Assembly: GCA_947381965.1 (NCBI GenBank)
Contig: CANCXX010000006.1
Coordinates: 60,039 to 124,038 of the forward strand
Length of the DNA: 64,000 nt
Direction of reading: 5' to 3'
From: an uncultured bacterium
GTDB lineage: Bacteria > Bacillota > Clostridia > Lachnospirales > Lachnospiraceae
This document shows, one piece after another, positions 26,309 to 36,055 of the stretch. The notes beneath the pieces were generated by a model. It was not told the origin of the DNA. It saw only the letters and a program-made list of their open reading frames with translations, and did not search any database. Position 1 is the first letter of the stretch. Each line of letters starts with the position of its first letter. Position numbers and translations under genes: made by a program.

Positions 26309-27871
26309 TCATATGCCTTCAACATGGATATACTCAAAATCCGCCCATCCGCCTCTTTCTTTTTCCCCAAACACACTGGCAAAAAGTCCGATTTTTGCTC
26401 CAACCCATGTATGATCGGAAGGAATAAAATCAGTAGGCACATTTATCAGCTCTTCCCCATTAAGGGAATAATACATTTTAAATGAAGGTCTGTCCTCGTT
26501 ATTTTCCATTACAAAAGAAATATAAACTTTTTCGGTATCTTCCTGCAGTTCCATTATGGGCACTGCTTTTTCCTTCATCTCCCCCTTACAGTCATAAGCT
26601 CTGGCAAATACCAGGCTCCTTTTTCCCTCCGTCATCCTTACACTGATATAGGCATAATGTCCTCCCATCATAACCATGCCTGCCTGTTCGTTTTCTGAAA
26701 GGTTGTCAAAATGCAGGCATGTCCGGGCTTTAAAGCTGGGACATACCAGCTTCTGTGTCAGAACATTTGCATTTTCCCATAAAACCGGTTCCTTTTTCCC
26801 TGACGGATTCAGACAGTAAAGCCTTAAAAATCCCGGTCTTTCTTTAAGCGAATAAAAAGAGTCCCTGGCATTGCCCAGCCACTGCCACATAAGATTTAAC
26901 TTTTCCTCCTGAAAATCATCAGAAGCTTCCAGACCACAAGGCGTCCCGCAAACTCCCGTATCAGGTTTTTTATAAATAAGACATGGTTCTCCACATCCGT
27001 CCTTTGCATGGATTCCGATCACCGGCCAGTCATTTTCCCAGACTACTGGCTGCATATGCACAACTCTCCCATACAATCCTCTGTCCTGAAAATGTATAAA
27101 CCATTCTTCACCGTTTATTGTATCTGTAAGGCCACCCTGGTGAGGTCCATTTATTATACTCTCTCCCTGATTCATTATTATCTTTTCTTCATACGGCCCG
27201 AAAATATTCTTGGCGCGGAGAGCCGTCTGCCATCCCGTCTTTACACCTCCGGCCGGTGCCAGTATATAATAATATCCATTTCTTTTGTAAACCTTCGGCC
27301 CTTCTATGGTAGGCTGTGATTCTACGCCGTTAAACAAGATATGATCCTCTCCAATGGCCCTTTTCCCATCAGGTGACATGGGAAATATGCCCAAATAACT
27401 TTTAAAACCAATACGGCTTTTTGCATATCCATGAATTACATAGGCCCTTCCATCCTCATCCCAGAAAGGACAAGGGTCAATCAGCCCTTTTCCTTCCAGC
27501 ACAAGCTCCGGTTCCTCCCACCTGCCAAGAGCATCTTTGGCCCTGACCATAAAAATTCCCTCATCCGGCATACCATAATAAATATAAAAATACCCTGCAT
27601 GGTATCGGATTGCCGGCGCCCATACTCCTTTAGAATGCTGGGGAATGTCATATTTCTCATAGTTAATCTTTTCCAGTGCATAATTTACCAGCTTCCAGTT
27701 CACCAAATCCTTTGAAATCAATATTGGAAGTCCGGGTACATAATTAAAACTGGATGCTGTTAAATAATATGTATCCCCTGCCCGGATAACATCCGGGTCC
27801 GAATAATCCGCAAATAACACCGGATTTTTAAAGGTTCCGTCTTCCAAATCAGACTGCCACAAATATTCCAT
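26309..27871 (-). CDS. GH43 beta-xylosidase / alpha-L-arabinofuranosidase
   Basis: 520-residue cytoplasmic glycosidase. The five-bladed propeller carries base D25 (YSDPDVI), the pKa-setting D132 (LIDPCPFW) and acid E190 (TIEGPKV). WAPAIRYHAGYFYIYY is typical of the GH43_12-like group. The second half (about residues 320-515) is the beta-sandwich often seen in these enzymes. AGGAGA precedes the ATG. It removes terminal xylose or arabinose residues by inversion. It sits between an acetylesterase and the ankyrin-GH43 in one operon, so the three probably trim the same imported side-chain oligosaccharide. Confidence 0.92.
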   Translation of the reverse strand: MEYLWQSDLEDGTFKNPVLFADYSDPDVIRAGDTYYLTASSFNYVPGLPILISKDLVNWKLVNYALEKINYEKYDIPQHSKGVWAPAIRYHAGYFYIYYGMPDEGIFMVRAKDALGRWEEPELVLEGKGLIDPCPFWDEDGRAYVIHGYAKSRIGFKSYLGIFPMSPDGKRAIGEDHILFNGVESQPTIEGPKVYKRNGYYYILAPAGGVKTGWQTALRAKNIFGPYEEKIIMNQGESIINGPHQGGLTDTINGEEWFIHFQDRGLYGRVVHMQPVVWENDWPVIGIHAKDGCGEPCLIYKKPDTGVCGTPCGLEASDDFQEEKLNLMWQWLGNARDSFYSLKERPGFLRLYCLNPSGKKEPVLWENANVLTQKLVCPSFKARTCLHFDNLSENEQAGMVMMGGHYAYISVRMTEGKRSLVFARAYDCKGEMKEKAVPIMELQEDTEKVYISFVMENNEDRPSFKMYYSLNGEELINVPTDFIPSDHTWVGAKIGLFASVFGEKERGGWADFEYIHVEGI

Positions 27872-27910
27872 TTTTCTCTCCTGATTTAAGTTTCTTTTAG
27901 ATTGTAATAA

Positions 27911-27938
27911 AATGGCTCAGGACTACACCCAAGCCATT
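27911..27938 (-). terminator. weak hairpin between the CE12 and GH43 genes
   Basis: AATGGCT and AGCCATT form a 7-bp stem with a 14-base loop, followed on the minus strand by TTTATT. It is probably a partial terminator or processing site inside the operon. Confidence 0.35.
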
Positions 27939-27942
27939 CCTT

Positions 27943-28632
27943 TTACATTAATTCGTCCAACAATAACTCCCTGTACACGCCGCCTAACTCTTTCAGGCCT
28001 CTGGCAATACATCCGCCATATACCACTGCACCTGCATACTGCAAATGGGTATTGTCTGTCAGTCCTTCCGGATGGTACGGGTATTTTCCTTCCGGCAGGT
28101 GCATATACCATTTTTTTGTGGCTTCCTCCCCTGCCTTTTCCATTTCCCTGCGGCTCATGCTATATAAATCTATTAGTGCCACATCTAAATTTTCAGCTGT
28201 CCGCTTCATTGCCTCCACATAATCACCATGTTCTCCTTTATCAAGATGCCCGTTTTCCATAAAACATCTCCGCTCAAGAGGGGTAATCAAAACTGGCAAT
28301 GCCTTTTTGTTCCTCGCAACATTCACAAATTTCTCCAGATTCACCATATACTCTGAAAAAGGCTCCGTATATCTGTCGGGGTCCTGCTTTTTTTCATCAT
28401 TATGACCAAACTGGATAAAGAGAAAATCCCCTTCTGAAATCTGATCATAAATAGCAGGCAGTCTGGATTCATCTATAAAGCTTTTTGTGCTTCTTCCATT
28501 CTTTGCATGATTTTCAATCTTAACCCCAGGCTTTACAAACAAATGAAACACTTGCCCAATTCCCGTCTGGGGATATGTCATAATACCATTATACTGCACA
28601 GTGGAATCACCGGCCCAGTAAATTGTCGCCAT
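27943..28632 (-). CDS. CE12-type rhamnogalacturonan acetylesterase (SGNH hydrolase)
   Basis: 229-residue cytoplasmic esterase of the RhgT/YesY type. SGNH blocks are all present: nucleophile S10 in WAGDST, G46 in KNGRSTKSF, N78 in QFGHND, and D193/H196 in DNTHLQYAGA. It removes acetyl groups from pectin- or xylan-derived oligosaccharides. No signal peptide is present, so it acts after import. GGAGG lies five bases before the ATG, and the upstream permease stop is about 30 bases away. The pairing with GH43 enzymes and an LplABC-like importer supports an acetylated, arabinose- or xylose-bearing plant substrate. Confidence 0.92.
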   Translation of the reverse strand: MATIYWAGDSTVQYNGIMTYPQTGIGQVFHLFVKPGVKIENHAKNGRSTKSFIDESRLPAIYDQISEGDFLFIQFGHNDEKKQDPDRYTEPFSEYMVNLEKFVNVARNKKALPVLITPLERRCFMENGHLDKGEHGDYVEAMKRTAENLDVALIDLYSMSRREMEKAGEEATKKWYMHLPEGKYPYHPEGLTDNTHLQYAGAVVYGGCIARGLKELGGVYRELLLDELM

Positions 28633-28664
28633 ATGCTACCTCCAACATTCCTGCAAATCCAGAC

Positions 28665-29510
28665 CTATTCCTTTACAGCTCCTACATTGACACCTTTTAC
28701 AAAATACTTCTGCAGCATAGGATACAAGATCATAAAAGGAATAATAACTACAATAATAGCTGCGTTCTTTACTGTATTTTCCGTTGCGCCCCCATTTGCC
28801 TGTGGAAGGTCACTTCCCATAATAATTCCACGCAGCTTCATCTGGAAATTGTACAAATCGGAATTGGTAATATACAGTTTATAATGTGTATAATCATTCC
28901 AATAAGTAACTGCAAACATAAGACCGATAGAGGCAAGCGCCGCTTTTGACATAGGAAGCACTATCCTGATAAATGTCTGCATTGGAGAACAGCCATCCAA
29001 AGTTGCTGACTCAAACAAACTGGCAGGAATGCCCTCAAAGAAATTGCGCATCAGCACCAGGTTATACACGTTAAGCGCCGGGAACAAAATTACCACCCAG
29101 ATGGTATTCGTTAAATGCAAGCCTCTTAAAACCAAATAGGTAGGAATCATACCGCCGCTGAAAATCATAGTAAATAACAGCATATTGGCAAAAAGGTTAC
29201 GTCCTGGCATATCCCACTGAATTAAAACATATGCGCCAAGGGTTGACAATGTCAGCGCCAGCAGTGTGCCTGCAATTGTAGTAACAAAAGAAATCATAAG
29301 AGGACGTGACAAGGTTGGATTACTGAACACCGATACATATCCGTCAAGACCAAACTGCTCAGGTAAAAATCTCATACCATATGCCGACTGCAAATCAAAG
29401 GAGTCCACCAGTACCTTCCACATGGGAACAATAATAATCAGGCTTATCAGTATAAATATAATACCATTAACTATTTGAAAAACAGGTATTTTCTTTCCGC
29501 TACTTTTCAT
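28665..29510 (-). CDS. carbohydrate ABC transporter permease (LplC/YtcP type)
   Basis: 281-residue membrane subunit with six hydrophobic segments. The EAA loop reads LFESATLDGCSPMQTFIRIVLP. The start MKSSGKKIPVFQIVNGIIFI and the ending YFVKGVNVGAVKE are typical of the LplC/YtcP branch that serves larger oligosaccharides. AAGGAG lies before the ATG, and the partner permease ends 15 bases upstream. A shared ATPase elsewhere must power it. Confidence 0.92.
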   Translation of the reverse strand: MKSSGKKIPVFQIVNGIIFILISLIIIVPMWKVLVDSFDLQSAYGMRFLPEQFGLDGYVSVFSNPTLSRPLMISFVTTIAGTLLALTLSTLGAYVLIQWDMPGRNLFANMLLFTMIFSGGMIPTYLVLRGLHLTNTIWVVILFPALNVYNLVLMRNFFEGIPASLFESATLDGCSPMQTFIRIVLPMSKAALASIGLMFAVTYWNDYTHYKLYITNSDLYNFQMKLRGIIMGSDLPQANGGATENTVKNAAIIVVIIPFMILYPMLQKYFVKGVNVGAVKE

Positions 29511-29525
29511 ATCTATTACTCCTTC

Positions 29526-30491
29526 CTAGACAATTCCGCGGCCTTCACGCACTTTTTTGCTCCAATGGTTACATACGAGCACAAGCACACAACCAACTAA
29601 TGATTTAAACAAACCAACGGCGGTTGAATACCCATAATTTGGAATCGCGCCACTATTAAAGGTCTGATAGTAGATATAAGTTTCAAGTACATTTGATACA
29701 TCCAAAACCGCATCATTCTGCAATACAAATGCTGATTCAAAAAGGTTCATTACTTTGGCAAGATTTAAGATAATTACAGTAAGAATTGTATTTTTAAGAG
29801 CTGGGAATGTTATATAACGCATTTTCCCCCAACGTCCTGCACCATCAATAGATGCAGCCTCATACAACTCCGTATTCATTCCGGCAAGTGTCGCCATAAA
29901 GATAACCGTCTGCCATCCTGTTTCCTTCCAAATATTAATAAGGTAATAGGTAAATCTCCACCATTTTGAATTTCCCAGAAAGTAAATCATCTCACTCTGG
30001 TCCAAAATTCCCATATTTACAAGCAGCGTATTTACCAGCCCATGTCCGGTAGGCGCTAAAATCAGGGAAAAGATAGAAGCCGTAACTACCCAGGACATAA
30101 AATGGGGCAGATAAATGATTGTCTGCACCAGCTTTTTAAAATGGATGTTAAATATTTCATTTAAAAAGATTGAAACAACCACCGCTGCAAATGTTGTCAA
30201 AATCAATTTAATCACACTAATTTCCAATGTATTTGTAAACGCTGACCAAAAGCCCGGCATACTAAACATTTTTGTGAAATTATCAAACCCGATAAATACC
30301 GGATCTTTAATTCCATTGTAATTTGTAAACGCATACCTTACGCCCAGCATCGGCAAATAAAAGAATATAACTGCAAAAACAAACACAGGAAGGAACATCA
30401 GATAAAACCCTCTGTATCTGTAAATCCTCGCCCCCAATGACCGGTTAGATTTATTTGCTGCTGTTACTGATTGGTTTTTATTTTTTTTCAT
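29526..30491 (-). CDS. carbohydrate ABC transporter permease (LplB/YteP type)
   Basis: 321-residue membrane subunit. It has the LplB/YteP-type start (YRGFYLMFLPVFVFAVIFFY, MLGVRYAFTNYNGI) and the EAA loop LYEAASIDGAGRWGKMRYITFP. It pairs with the LplC-type gene downstream and the large binding protein upstream; together these form a CUT1 importer of the kind used for rhamnogalacturonan or other pectic oligosaccharides in Bacillus. Confidence 0.92.
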   Translation of the reverse strand: MKKNKNQSVTAANKSNRSLGARIYRYRGFYLMFLPVFVFAVIFFYLPMLGVRYAFTNYNGIKDPVFIGFDNFTKMFSMPGFWSAFTNTLEISVIKLILTTFAAVVVSIFLNEIFNIHFKKLVQTIIYLPHFMSWVVTASIFSLILAPTGHGLVNTLLVNMGILDQSEMIYFLGNSKWWRFTYYLINIWKETGWQTVIFMATLAGMNTELYEAASIDGAGRWGKMRYITFPALKNTILTVIILNLAKVMNLFESAFVLQNDAVLDVSNVLETYIYYQTFNSGAIPNYGYSTAVGLFKSLVGCVLVLVCNHWSKKVREGRGIV

Positions 30492-30575
30492 ACCCGCTCT
30501 TCCTTTTCAACAAAACTAATTGCCCCCGCAGCAGGAAATCGTTTATATATTTTCTGCTGTCCATACCTACATGAT

Positions 30576-30625
30576 GAATTATGTGAAGCTATGGATATGT
30601 TTGTTCCCATAACCCCACATAATTC
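30576..30625 (-). other. intercistronic hairpin between binding protein and permease genes
   Basis: GAATTATGTG (30576-30585) pairs with CACATAATTC (30616-30625), and TATGG with CCATA inside. It lies about 40 bases after the binding-protein stop with no T-run after it, so it probably protects the upstream mRNA or gives partial termination. The rest of 30492-30663 shows nothing else. Confidence 0.55.
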
Positions 30626-30663
30626 TTTCTTTTTCTGAATAAAGGAAAAAGTTTAATTAATTT

Positions 30664-32277
30664 TTACTTATTTAAAGAATCAACTATCTTCTGTGACCAG
30701 TCAGCGCCGCCGTCACTCTCAAATTTTGCATAAGCTTCGTCTACTGTCATATCACCCATAACAACACCTGCAATAAGCTGATTTTTCAATGTTGTAAGGT
30801 CGCCATTGTACTGGCTCATTTCATCTGTAGAAGGCGCTAAGTCAGCAGTTACACTGTTCTGTGCAAACAGCTGGGAAGAGGCTTTTGTATCCGGATCGGC
30901 AGCTGCGTCCTTCGGATCTCCCTCAAGTTCAACAAGGGCAAGCCATGGATCAATGTGTGCTTTTGTATACTGGGTTCCTTCTTTTTCAAGATTTTCAAGT
31001 CCGTGGAACTCACCTTCAGCGTAAACCTTTTCATTATCTGAGCCTGCAAACAAAGTCTCTGCTGCTGTAGACCAGTGAACGCCTTCCACACCATAGGTCC
31101 ATAAAAACTGGGTATCTCCGCCATCCTGCATTGCTTCAATAAAATATTTAAATACACCTTCAGGATTTTCACACTGGCTTGTTATACACCAGGTAGGAGG
31201 AACACGGTCAAGATACTTTCCTACTTCTGCAATAGGAGGAAGGGCTACCAATTCTCCGTCAATGTTTTTCGCTACAAGATTATTCTTAAGGTTCGTCTGC
31301 CATGTACCTGCCCAATAAGTAAATACACCAAATTCATCATCATAGAATTTGTTACGGCAGTCACTTGTACCGTTTGTCAAAGTAGTAGGGTCAATCAGAC
31401 CTTCCTTATAAGCGCCTGCAAGTCTCTCAAGAGCTGCTTTCATGGAATCCTCTGTAAAGCCGTCTGCCCACGTGCCATCTTCTTTTAAGTAAAAGCTTGA
31501 ATGCGCATCCTGATAAAATTCAGGCAGATAATTTGTGTAAGGAGCCTCTGTTCCTATAAAGCCTGCAGCAGATAACGCATAAGTGTTTCCGTCCACTCCA
31601 TCGCCATCAGGATCACCGGTAGTAAATGCCTGCAGCATTGCATAATATTCTTCATAATTAGTAGGAACACTTAACCCACAGTTGTCAAGCCATTTCTTCT
31701 TTACATAAGTAACACATCCGTTACCACGTGCAGAAGGCATTCCATAGAGACGTCCATCAATTTTTACACCGTCAATAACACCGCTGCTTCCAAAAGCGTC
31801 ATGTCTTGCTTTCAGTTCTGAACTTTCATAAGCATCTGTCATATCCCACAAAACACCTTCTGAAGCATAGCCTGAATAATATGTACTGGAAAGAATAATA
31901 ACATCCGGCCATTCTCCACTTGCAATTGTCTGTCCAACTACATCATAATAAGCGTCATGATCAGGCTGGATAATGTTAATCTTAATTCCTGAAAGCTCTT
32001 CCAATTTTGCCTTAAACTGATCCTGAGCATTTTCCTGAGTAAACACAGTACCATCAATCATAATGGTAATCTCTTCAGGCTTTTCAACATCAGATGCACT
32101 CTCTGCAGGTGCTTCACTCTCTTGTCCAGAGCCTTCATTTTCAGATGATCCTGACGAATTATCCTCCGATTGTGTTGTGTCTGCGGGAGTGCTGCCTGTG
32201 TCTGTTTTGCCGCCGCATCCTGCCAAAGATGCTACCATAACGGCTGCTAAAAGCAGGGAAACTAATTTCTTTTTCAT
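30664..32277 (-). CDS. oligosaccharide-binding lipoprotein (LplA/YtcQ type)
   Basis: 537-residue binding protein. The signal peptide ends in the lipobox VASLAGC, followed by a long Ser/Glu/Thr-rich linker to about residue 65. The mature domain has the large-oligosaccharide form (VDGNTYALSAAGF, PTNYEEYYAMLQAFTTGDPDGDGVDG), which also resembles calcium-binding DxDxDG loops. AGGAGG is five bases before the ATG. First gene of the plant-polysaccharide operon, under a strong promoter with a cre-like site; it should deliver oligosaccharides to the LplB/LplC-type permeases. Confidence 0.93.
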   Translation of the reverse strand: MKKKLVSLLLAAVMVASLAGCGGKTDTGSTPADTTQSEDNSSGSSENEGSGQESEAPAESASDVEKPEEITIMIDGTVFTQENAQDQFKAKLEELSGIKINIIQPDHDAYYDVVGQTIASGEWPDVIILSSTYYSGYASEGVLWDMTDAYESSELKARHDAFGSSGVIDGVKIDGRLYGMPSARGNGCVTYVKKKWLDNCGLSVPTNYEEYYAMLQAFTTGDPDGDGVDGNTYALSAAGFIGTEAPYTNYLPEFYQDAHSSFYLKEDGTWADGFTEDSMKAALERLAGAYKEGLIDPTTLTNGTSDCRNKFYDDEFGVFTYWAGTWQTNLKNNLVAKNIDGELVALPPIAEVGKYLDRVPPTWCITSQCENPEGVFKYFIEAMQDGGDTQFLWTYGVEGVHWSTAAETLFAGSDNEKVYAEGEFHGLENLEKEGTQYTKAHIDPWLALVELEGDPKDAAADPDTKASSQLFAQNSVTADLAPSTDEMSQYNGDLTTLKNQLIAGVVMGDMTVDEAYAKFESDGGADWSQKIVDSLNK

Positions 32278-32308
32278 AAAGACCTCCTTATGTTTTGTCT
32301 ATTATTGA

Positions 32309-32322
32309 TGTAAGTGCTTTCA
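32309..32322 (-). promoter_or_regulatory. cre-like catabolite repression site
   Basis: TGTAAGTGCTTTCA differs from the CcpA consensus TGWAANCGNTNNCA only at one position. It sits inside a larger inverted repeat (TGATGT...ACATCA) and just downstream of the predicted transcription start, where CcpA binding would block elongation. Confidence 0.6.
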
Positions 32323-32334
32323 CATCATGTTTAA

Positions 32335-32364
32335 ATGATATCTCAATTGTTACTACTTTGTCAA
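32335..32364 (-). promoter_or_regulatory. promoter of the plant-polysaccharide operon
   Basis: On the minus strand, -35 TTGACA (32364-32359), an 18-base spacer and -10 TATCAT (32340-32335). The ~330-base gap to the divergent DUF3048 gene otherwise holds only AT-rich DNA and that gene's own promoter. Confidence 0.7.
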
Positions 32365-32529
32365 GGGAATTTTATACTTTTTTAACTTTTTTTTGTAAAA
32401 AACGCATAAACAATATTACTTTTTTTCTTTTATATCTATGCACTTGTTTTCTACTTGTTCTGTAAGAGCTTACAATTTATTATCTTTTTGCCGAATAGAC
32501 TGTTAGATTATACTAACCCAAGAATATAA

Positions 32530-32559
32530 TTGACTCTTTTGTTAAACATAGGTTATGAT
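32530..32559 (+). promoter_or_regulatory. promoter of the DUF3048 gene
   Basis: -35 TTGACT (32530-32535), an 18-base spacer and -10 TATGAT (32554-32559). Confidence 0.55.
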
Positions 32560-32608
32560 AGATGTACAGGCACATATGATGTGTCAAAAATTTTTAGGAG
32601 GATTTTTC

Positions 32609-33679
32609 ATGAATACAAAGACATCCATTAAAAAACTGTCGGCTGCCATTCTTACTGCCGGGCTTTGTACCGCAGTTGGGCTCCTTGCCCCACTTTCATC
32701 AGACCTTAACCAGGTTCAGGCAGATGAACAGGTTCATAGTGTTTACACAAATGAATTAATACCTGCCGCACAAGCATCCCTGCGACCAATTGCCGTCATG
32801 ATGCCCACCGACAAAAAGGCGCAGCCTTCCTATGGAATCGGCAATGCAAAAGTTCTTTACGAAGTTATGGAAGAGGGAGAAATTTCCCGTCAAATGGCTA
32901 TCATTGATGACTGGCAGGGACTTAGCCGTATCGGAAACATCAGAAGCTGCCGTGATTATTACATTTCCCTTGCCACAGAATGGGACCCTGTGCTGGTACA
33001 CTTCGGAGGCGTATTTTATATGAAAGACCGCATCACCGCGCCAGACATAAATAACCTGTCCGGCACCAGCGAATATGGCACTGGCGGCGACCATCCCGGT
33101 TCCTCCTACTTTTTCCGTACCAATGACAGAAAAGCCCCGCACAATGCCTACATTAACGGCGAGGGCATCACCAATGCCTGTAATAGCCTGGGCTACTCTC
33201 TGACTACAAGACCAGAATACTATAACGCTTCCCATTTTAAATTTGCAGATGGGACAAACACTCTGGAACAGTATGCAGGAGCTGTCCCTGGCAATGTAAT
33301 TGATTTGTCCAATATCTTTACTTATACCAAAAGCTATTTTACCTACAACCCGGAAACTGGTCTTTACGCTAAAAGCATCCATGGCGCCCCGCAGGTAGAC
33401 GGTCTTACAGGCAGCCAGCTAACATTTGCCAATGTAATCATCCAAAACACCAAATGGTCCAAACGGGACGCAAAAGGATATCTTGCTTTTCAAACTATTG
33501 ATTCAACTGGCGACGGATATTACTTTACCAAAGGAAAGGGCATTCATATTACCTGGACCAAAACCTCTGATTATGCTCCTACCAGGTACTATGATGATAA
33601 CGGAAACGAGATCCAGCTTAATACAGGCAAAACCTATATTGGCGTTGCCCAGGCCGGAAGAAATGTATTATATTCATAA
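32609..33679 (+). CDS. secreted DUF3048-domain protein (YerB-like)
   Basis: 356 residues from ATG 32609, which has AGGAGG seven bases upstream; the longer frame to 32555 has none. The first ~37 residues are a Sec signal peptide ending VQA, without a lipobox cysteine, unlike the lipoprotein YerB. The mature part shows the DUF3048 N-terminal domain (RPIAVMMPTDKKAQPSYGIGNAKVLYE split by motif, then SRIGNIRSCRDYY) and the C-terminal domain. The molecular role of the family is unknown; it is extracellular. It stands alone between its promoter and a strong bidirectional terminator. Confidence 0.88.
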   Translation: MNTKTSIKKLSAAILTAGLCTAVGLLAPLSSDLNQVQADEQVHSVYTNELIPAAQASLRPIAVMMPTDKKAQPSYGIGNAKVLYEVMEEGEISRQMAIIDDWQGLSRIGNIRSCRDYYISLATEWDPVLVHFGGVFYMKDRITAPDINNLSGTSEYGTGGDHPGSSYFFRTNDRKAPHNAYINGEGITNACNSLGYSLTTRPEYYNASHFKFADGTNTLEQYAGAVPGNVIDLSNIFTYTKSYFTYNPETGLYAKSIHGAPQVDGLTGSQLTFANVIIQNTKWSKRDAKGYLAFQTIDSTGDGYYFTKGKGIHITWTKTSDYAPTRYYDDNGNEIQLNTGKTYIGVAQAGRNVLYS

Positions 33680-33721
33680 TAATAAAATGATCTTTTAAAT
33701 TAATTGATTTTATTAATATTT

Positions 33722-33776
33722 AAACCCAGAGCAGGAAAAGGTTACATTACCTCTTTTGTTTTCCTGTTCTGGGTTT
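33722..33776. terminator. strong bidirectional terminator
   Basis: An 18-bp stem (left arm AAACCCAGAGCAGGAAAA, one G-T pair) with A-rich and T-rich flanks, between the convergent DUF3048 and chemoreceptor genes. Confidence 0.9.
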
Positions 33777-33786
33777 TATCATCTTC

Positions 33787-35859
33787 TTAAATCTTAAATA
33801 CGGAAATTTCAGATTTTAGCTCCTTCATATTTTCTCCAAGCCCATCTGCTGTCACATTCAGATTTTCAACACTGGCAAGAAGTTTATCTGCAATTTCTCT
33901 GACAATTTGCGCCCTGCCTGCTGTGTCTTCTATAATACTGGAAATATTCTGAACTGACTGCACCGTATCCCTTCTCTCTTCATCCGCTTTCTCCATACTT
34001 GCCATAATTTCCTTAAGTCCATCAACTAACTGCATCATTTGCTGGTGCATGGAATCGAAAACGCTTACCACTTTTTCCACTGCATCGGCCTGCAAAGCAA
34101 CCATACTCTGAGCTTGGCTGGCGCTGTCCACGCTATTAACCGTCTGGGTCATAATATGGGTTACTTTATTTCTTATTTCGCCTGCCGCTTTCGCTGAGTC
34201 ATCTGCCAGTTTCCGGATTTCTTCCGCTACCACCGCAAATCCTCTGCCTGCTTCCCCTGCTCTGGCCGCCTCAATAGAAGCATTTAAAGATAGAAGGTTT
34301 GTCTGCTGTGAAATAGAATTAATCGTCTCCACAAAGGTATTAATCACTTCAGATTCCTTCTGCAGGGATTCAATGCTTTCACCTACCTTGGACGTAATTT
34401 CCGTAGTTTCTTCTGCCCGCTCACCCAAAATCTGAACGATTTCCATTCCTTTACCAATCATGCCCTCCGTTTCGTCAACCAGCTTTTCCACCCTTTCCAT
34501 AATTCTGGTAACGCCCTGTATCTCGTTAGAAAGAACATCTGTCCGCATCACACACTCCTGCGCGTGCTCTGACTGTCTGCTTATTCCACTGTTTATTTCA
34601 TCAATTGCTTCCGTAATTTCCTGGGAATACTCATTAATTACGCCTGATACTTCTTCCACTTCTCTGGCGGAACCTTCAAGCTGCCCCGTTGCATTGTTTA
34701 CTTTGTTTACCAGCTTCTTGGTATTGGCCACCATATTGGTCGCTGAACCAGCCAGACTCCTGAATTCATCATGTCCTTTCGCAGCAATCTCCACAGTAAG
34801 ATTTCCCTTGGCCACTTCACCAAATTTACCGGATATTCTCTTCATATTACTTTGAATGCCTGCCACCACCATTATGCCGATGATCATGGCAACTACACAG
34901 GCTAAAACGATCAGCATCACTGTGAGATTTTTAATCTCTGTTGCCTGATTGGTAACTACTCCCATAGGTACCAGCGCACATATGGTGGCATTAATCAAAT
35001 CGCTTCTGCTATATATAAACAGATAGCTTTCCCCCTGAAAGCTTACTTCCGTCGTTCCCATTGCATTTTCTGCATTTACCGCCTGGAAAAAGTCTTTCCC
35101 CCAGAATACACTTTCTCCTTCTTTCAGAACACTTTCCTGTCCCTTTGTAAGTTGTTCTGAAATCACCTCTCTGCCCCCTTCTGTCACAAATCCGACAATA
35201 CTGCCTTCTCCCAGATTAAGACCACTGATAAAATCTGAAACTGCAGATATACTGATATCAATTACCACACATCCGCTGTTAGACTGTGTCATTACCTCAT
35301 AAGATAAAATGTAATAGTCATCTGTAATTCCAAGGGCCTCGTCTAAAAGCGGGTGAGAGTCTATCCAGTTGACAATCCCGTATGTAGGAGAGGCAACTGA
35401 TTCCATATATTCGTCAAAAATTCCTCTGACGGTGTGCCGGGACCCTGTTGTAAGTATATGTGTTTTTTCTTTAGGTACAATATGTATATTATTAATAAAT
35501 GGATTAGCTGTTTGCGAGGAAAGCATGCCGGACTTAATATTACTTGACACCTTCAGCTTTTGTCCCGGATCTTTTTCAAGACTTCCTCTCACATAGCTGA
35601 CCACCTCTGTATCAAACGCATACTTTGTGCCTTCCGCTTTAATAAAGTTACAGCTCATTTCTATGTATTCCTTAGCCATTCCAATCGTTTGGACAGTAGC
35701 TTCCTGAAACTTTTCACTTAACCCTTCCGCTGCTTTCCAATAAGCCGATACTCCAATTATCACCATAAAAATGATAGGGACAAGAAAACAAACCACAATC
35801 TTATTACGTATCCCCAAAATCATAAAGGCAGACGACTTCCCCATTTTACTCTCTTTCAT
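33787..35859 (-). CDS. methyl-accepting chemotaxis protein
   Basis: 690-residue transmembrane receptor. The first membrane segment is at about residues 20-42. A ~265-residue extracytoplasmic dCache-like sensor region follows, then a second segment at about 310-335, HAMP, and a long cytoplasmic signalling domain with the hairpin tip ([20 protein letters not shown]) that binds CheA/CheW. It would steer flagellar or other motility in response to small ligands. GGAGG lies eight bases before the ATG. No other chemotaxis genes are in the window, so it is an orphan receptor gene. The ligand is unknown. Confidence 0.95.
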   Translation of the reverse strand: MKESKMGKSSAFMILGIRNKIVVCFLVPIIFMVIIGVSAYWKAAEGLSEKFQEATVQTIGMAKEYIEMSCNFIKAEGTKYAFDTEVVSYVRGSLEKDPGQKLKVSSNIKSGMLSSQTANPFINNIHIVPKEKTHILTTGSRHTVRGIFDEYMESVASPTYGIVNWIDSHPLLDEALGITDDYYILSYEVMTQSNSGCVVIDISISAVSDFISGLNLGEGSIVGFVTEGGREVISEQLTKGQESVLKEGESVFWGKDFFQAVNAENAMGTTEVSFQGESYLFIYSRSDLINATICALVPMGVVTNQATEIKNLTVMLIVLACVVAMIIGIMVVAGIQSNMKRISGKFGEVAKGNLTVEIAAKGHDEFRSLAGSATNMVANTKKLVNKVNNATGQLEGSAREVEEVSGVINEYSQEITEAIDEINSGISRQSEHAQECVMRTDVLSNEIQGVTRIMERVEKLVDETEGMIGKGMEIVQILGERAEETTEITSKVGESIESLQKESEVINTFVETINSISQQTNLLSLNASIEAARAGEAGRGFAVVAEEIRKLADDSAKAAGEIRNKVTHIMTQTVNSVDSASQAQSMVALQADAVEKVVSVFDSMHQQMMQLVDGLKEIMASMEKADEERRDTVQSVQNISSIIEDTAGRAQIVREIADKLLASVENLNVTADGLGENMKELKSEISVFKI

Positions 35860-36055
35860 TCTTGTTCCTCCCCAAGTTTCAAATATTAATTTTATTATAC
35901 AATACTATTTATCATTTTTAAACATTATTTTATATATAAACAGGAAAATTTTGTTAATTTATTACAATTCACATATATAAAAGAAATGTATTATATTATT
36001 AAGGAATGTACAGATTTTCTATACATTCTAAGTCCAAAAATTTAGGAGACAGCTT

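Noticed and set aside
32756-33382. 208-residue open frame on the minus strand across the DUF3048 gene
   Set aside because: Antisense shadow of a clear secreted-protein gene; no start signal.
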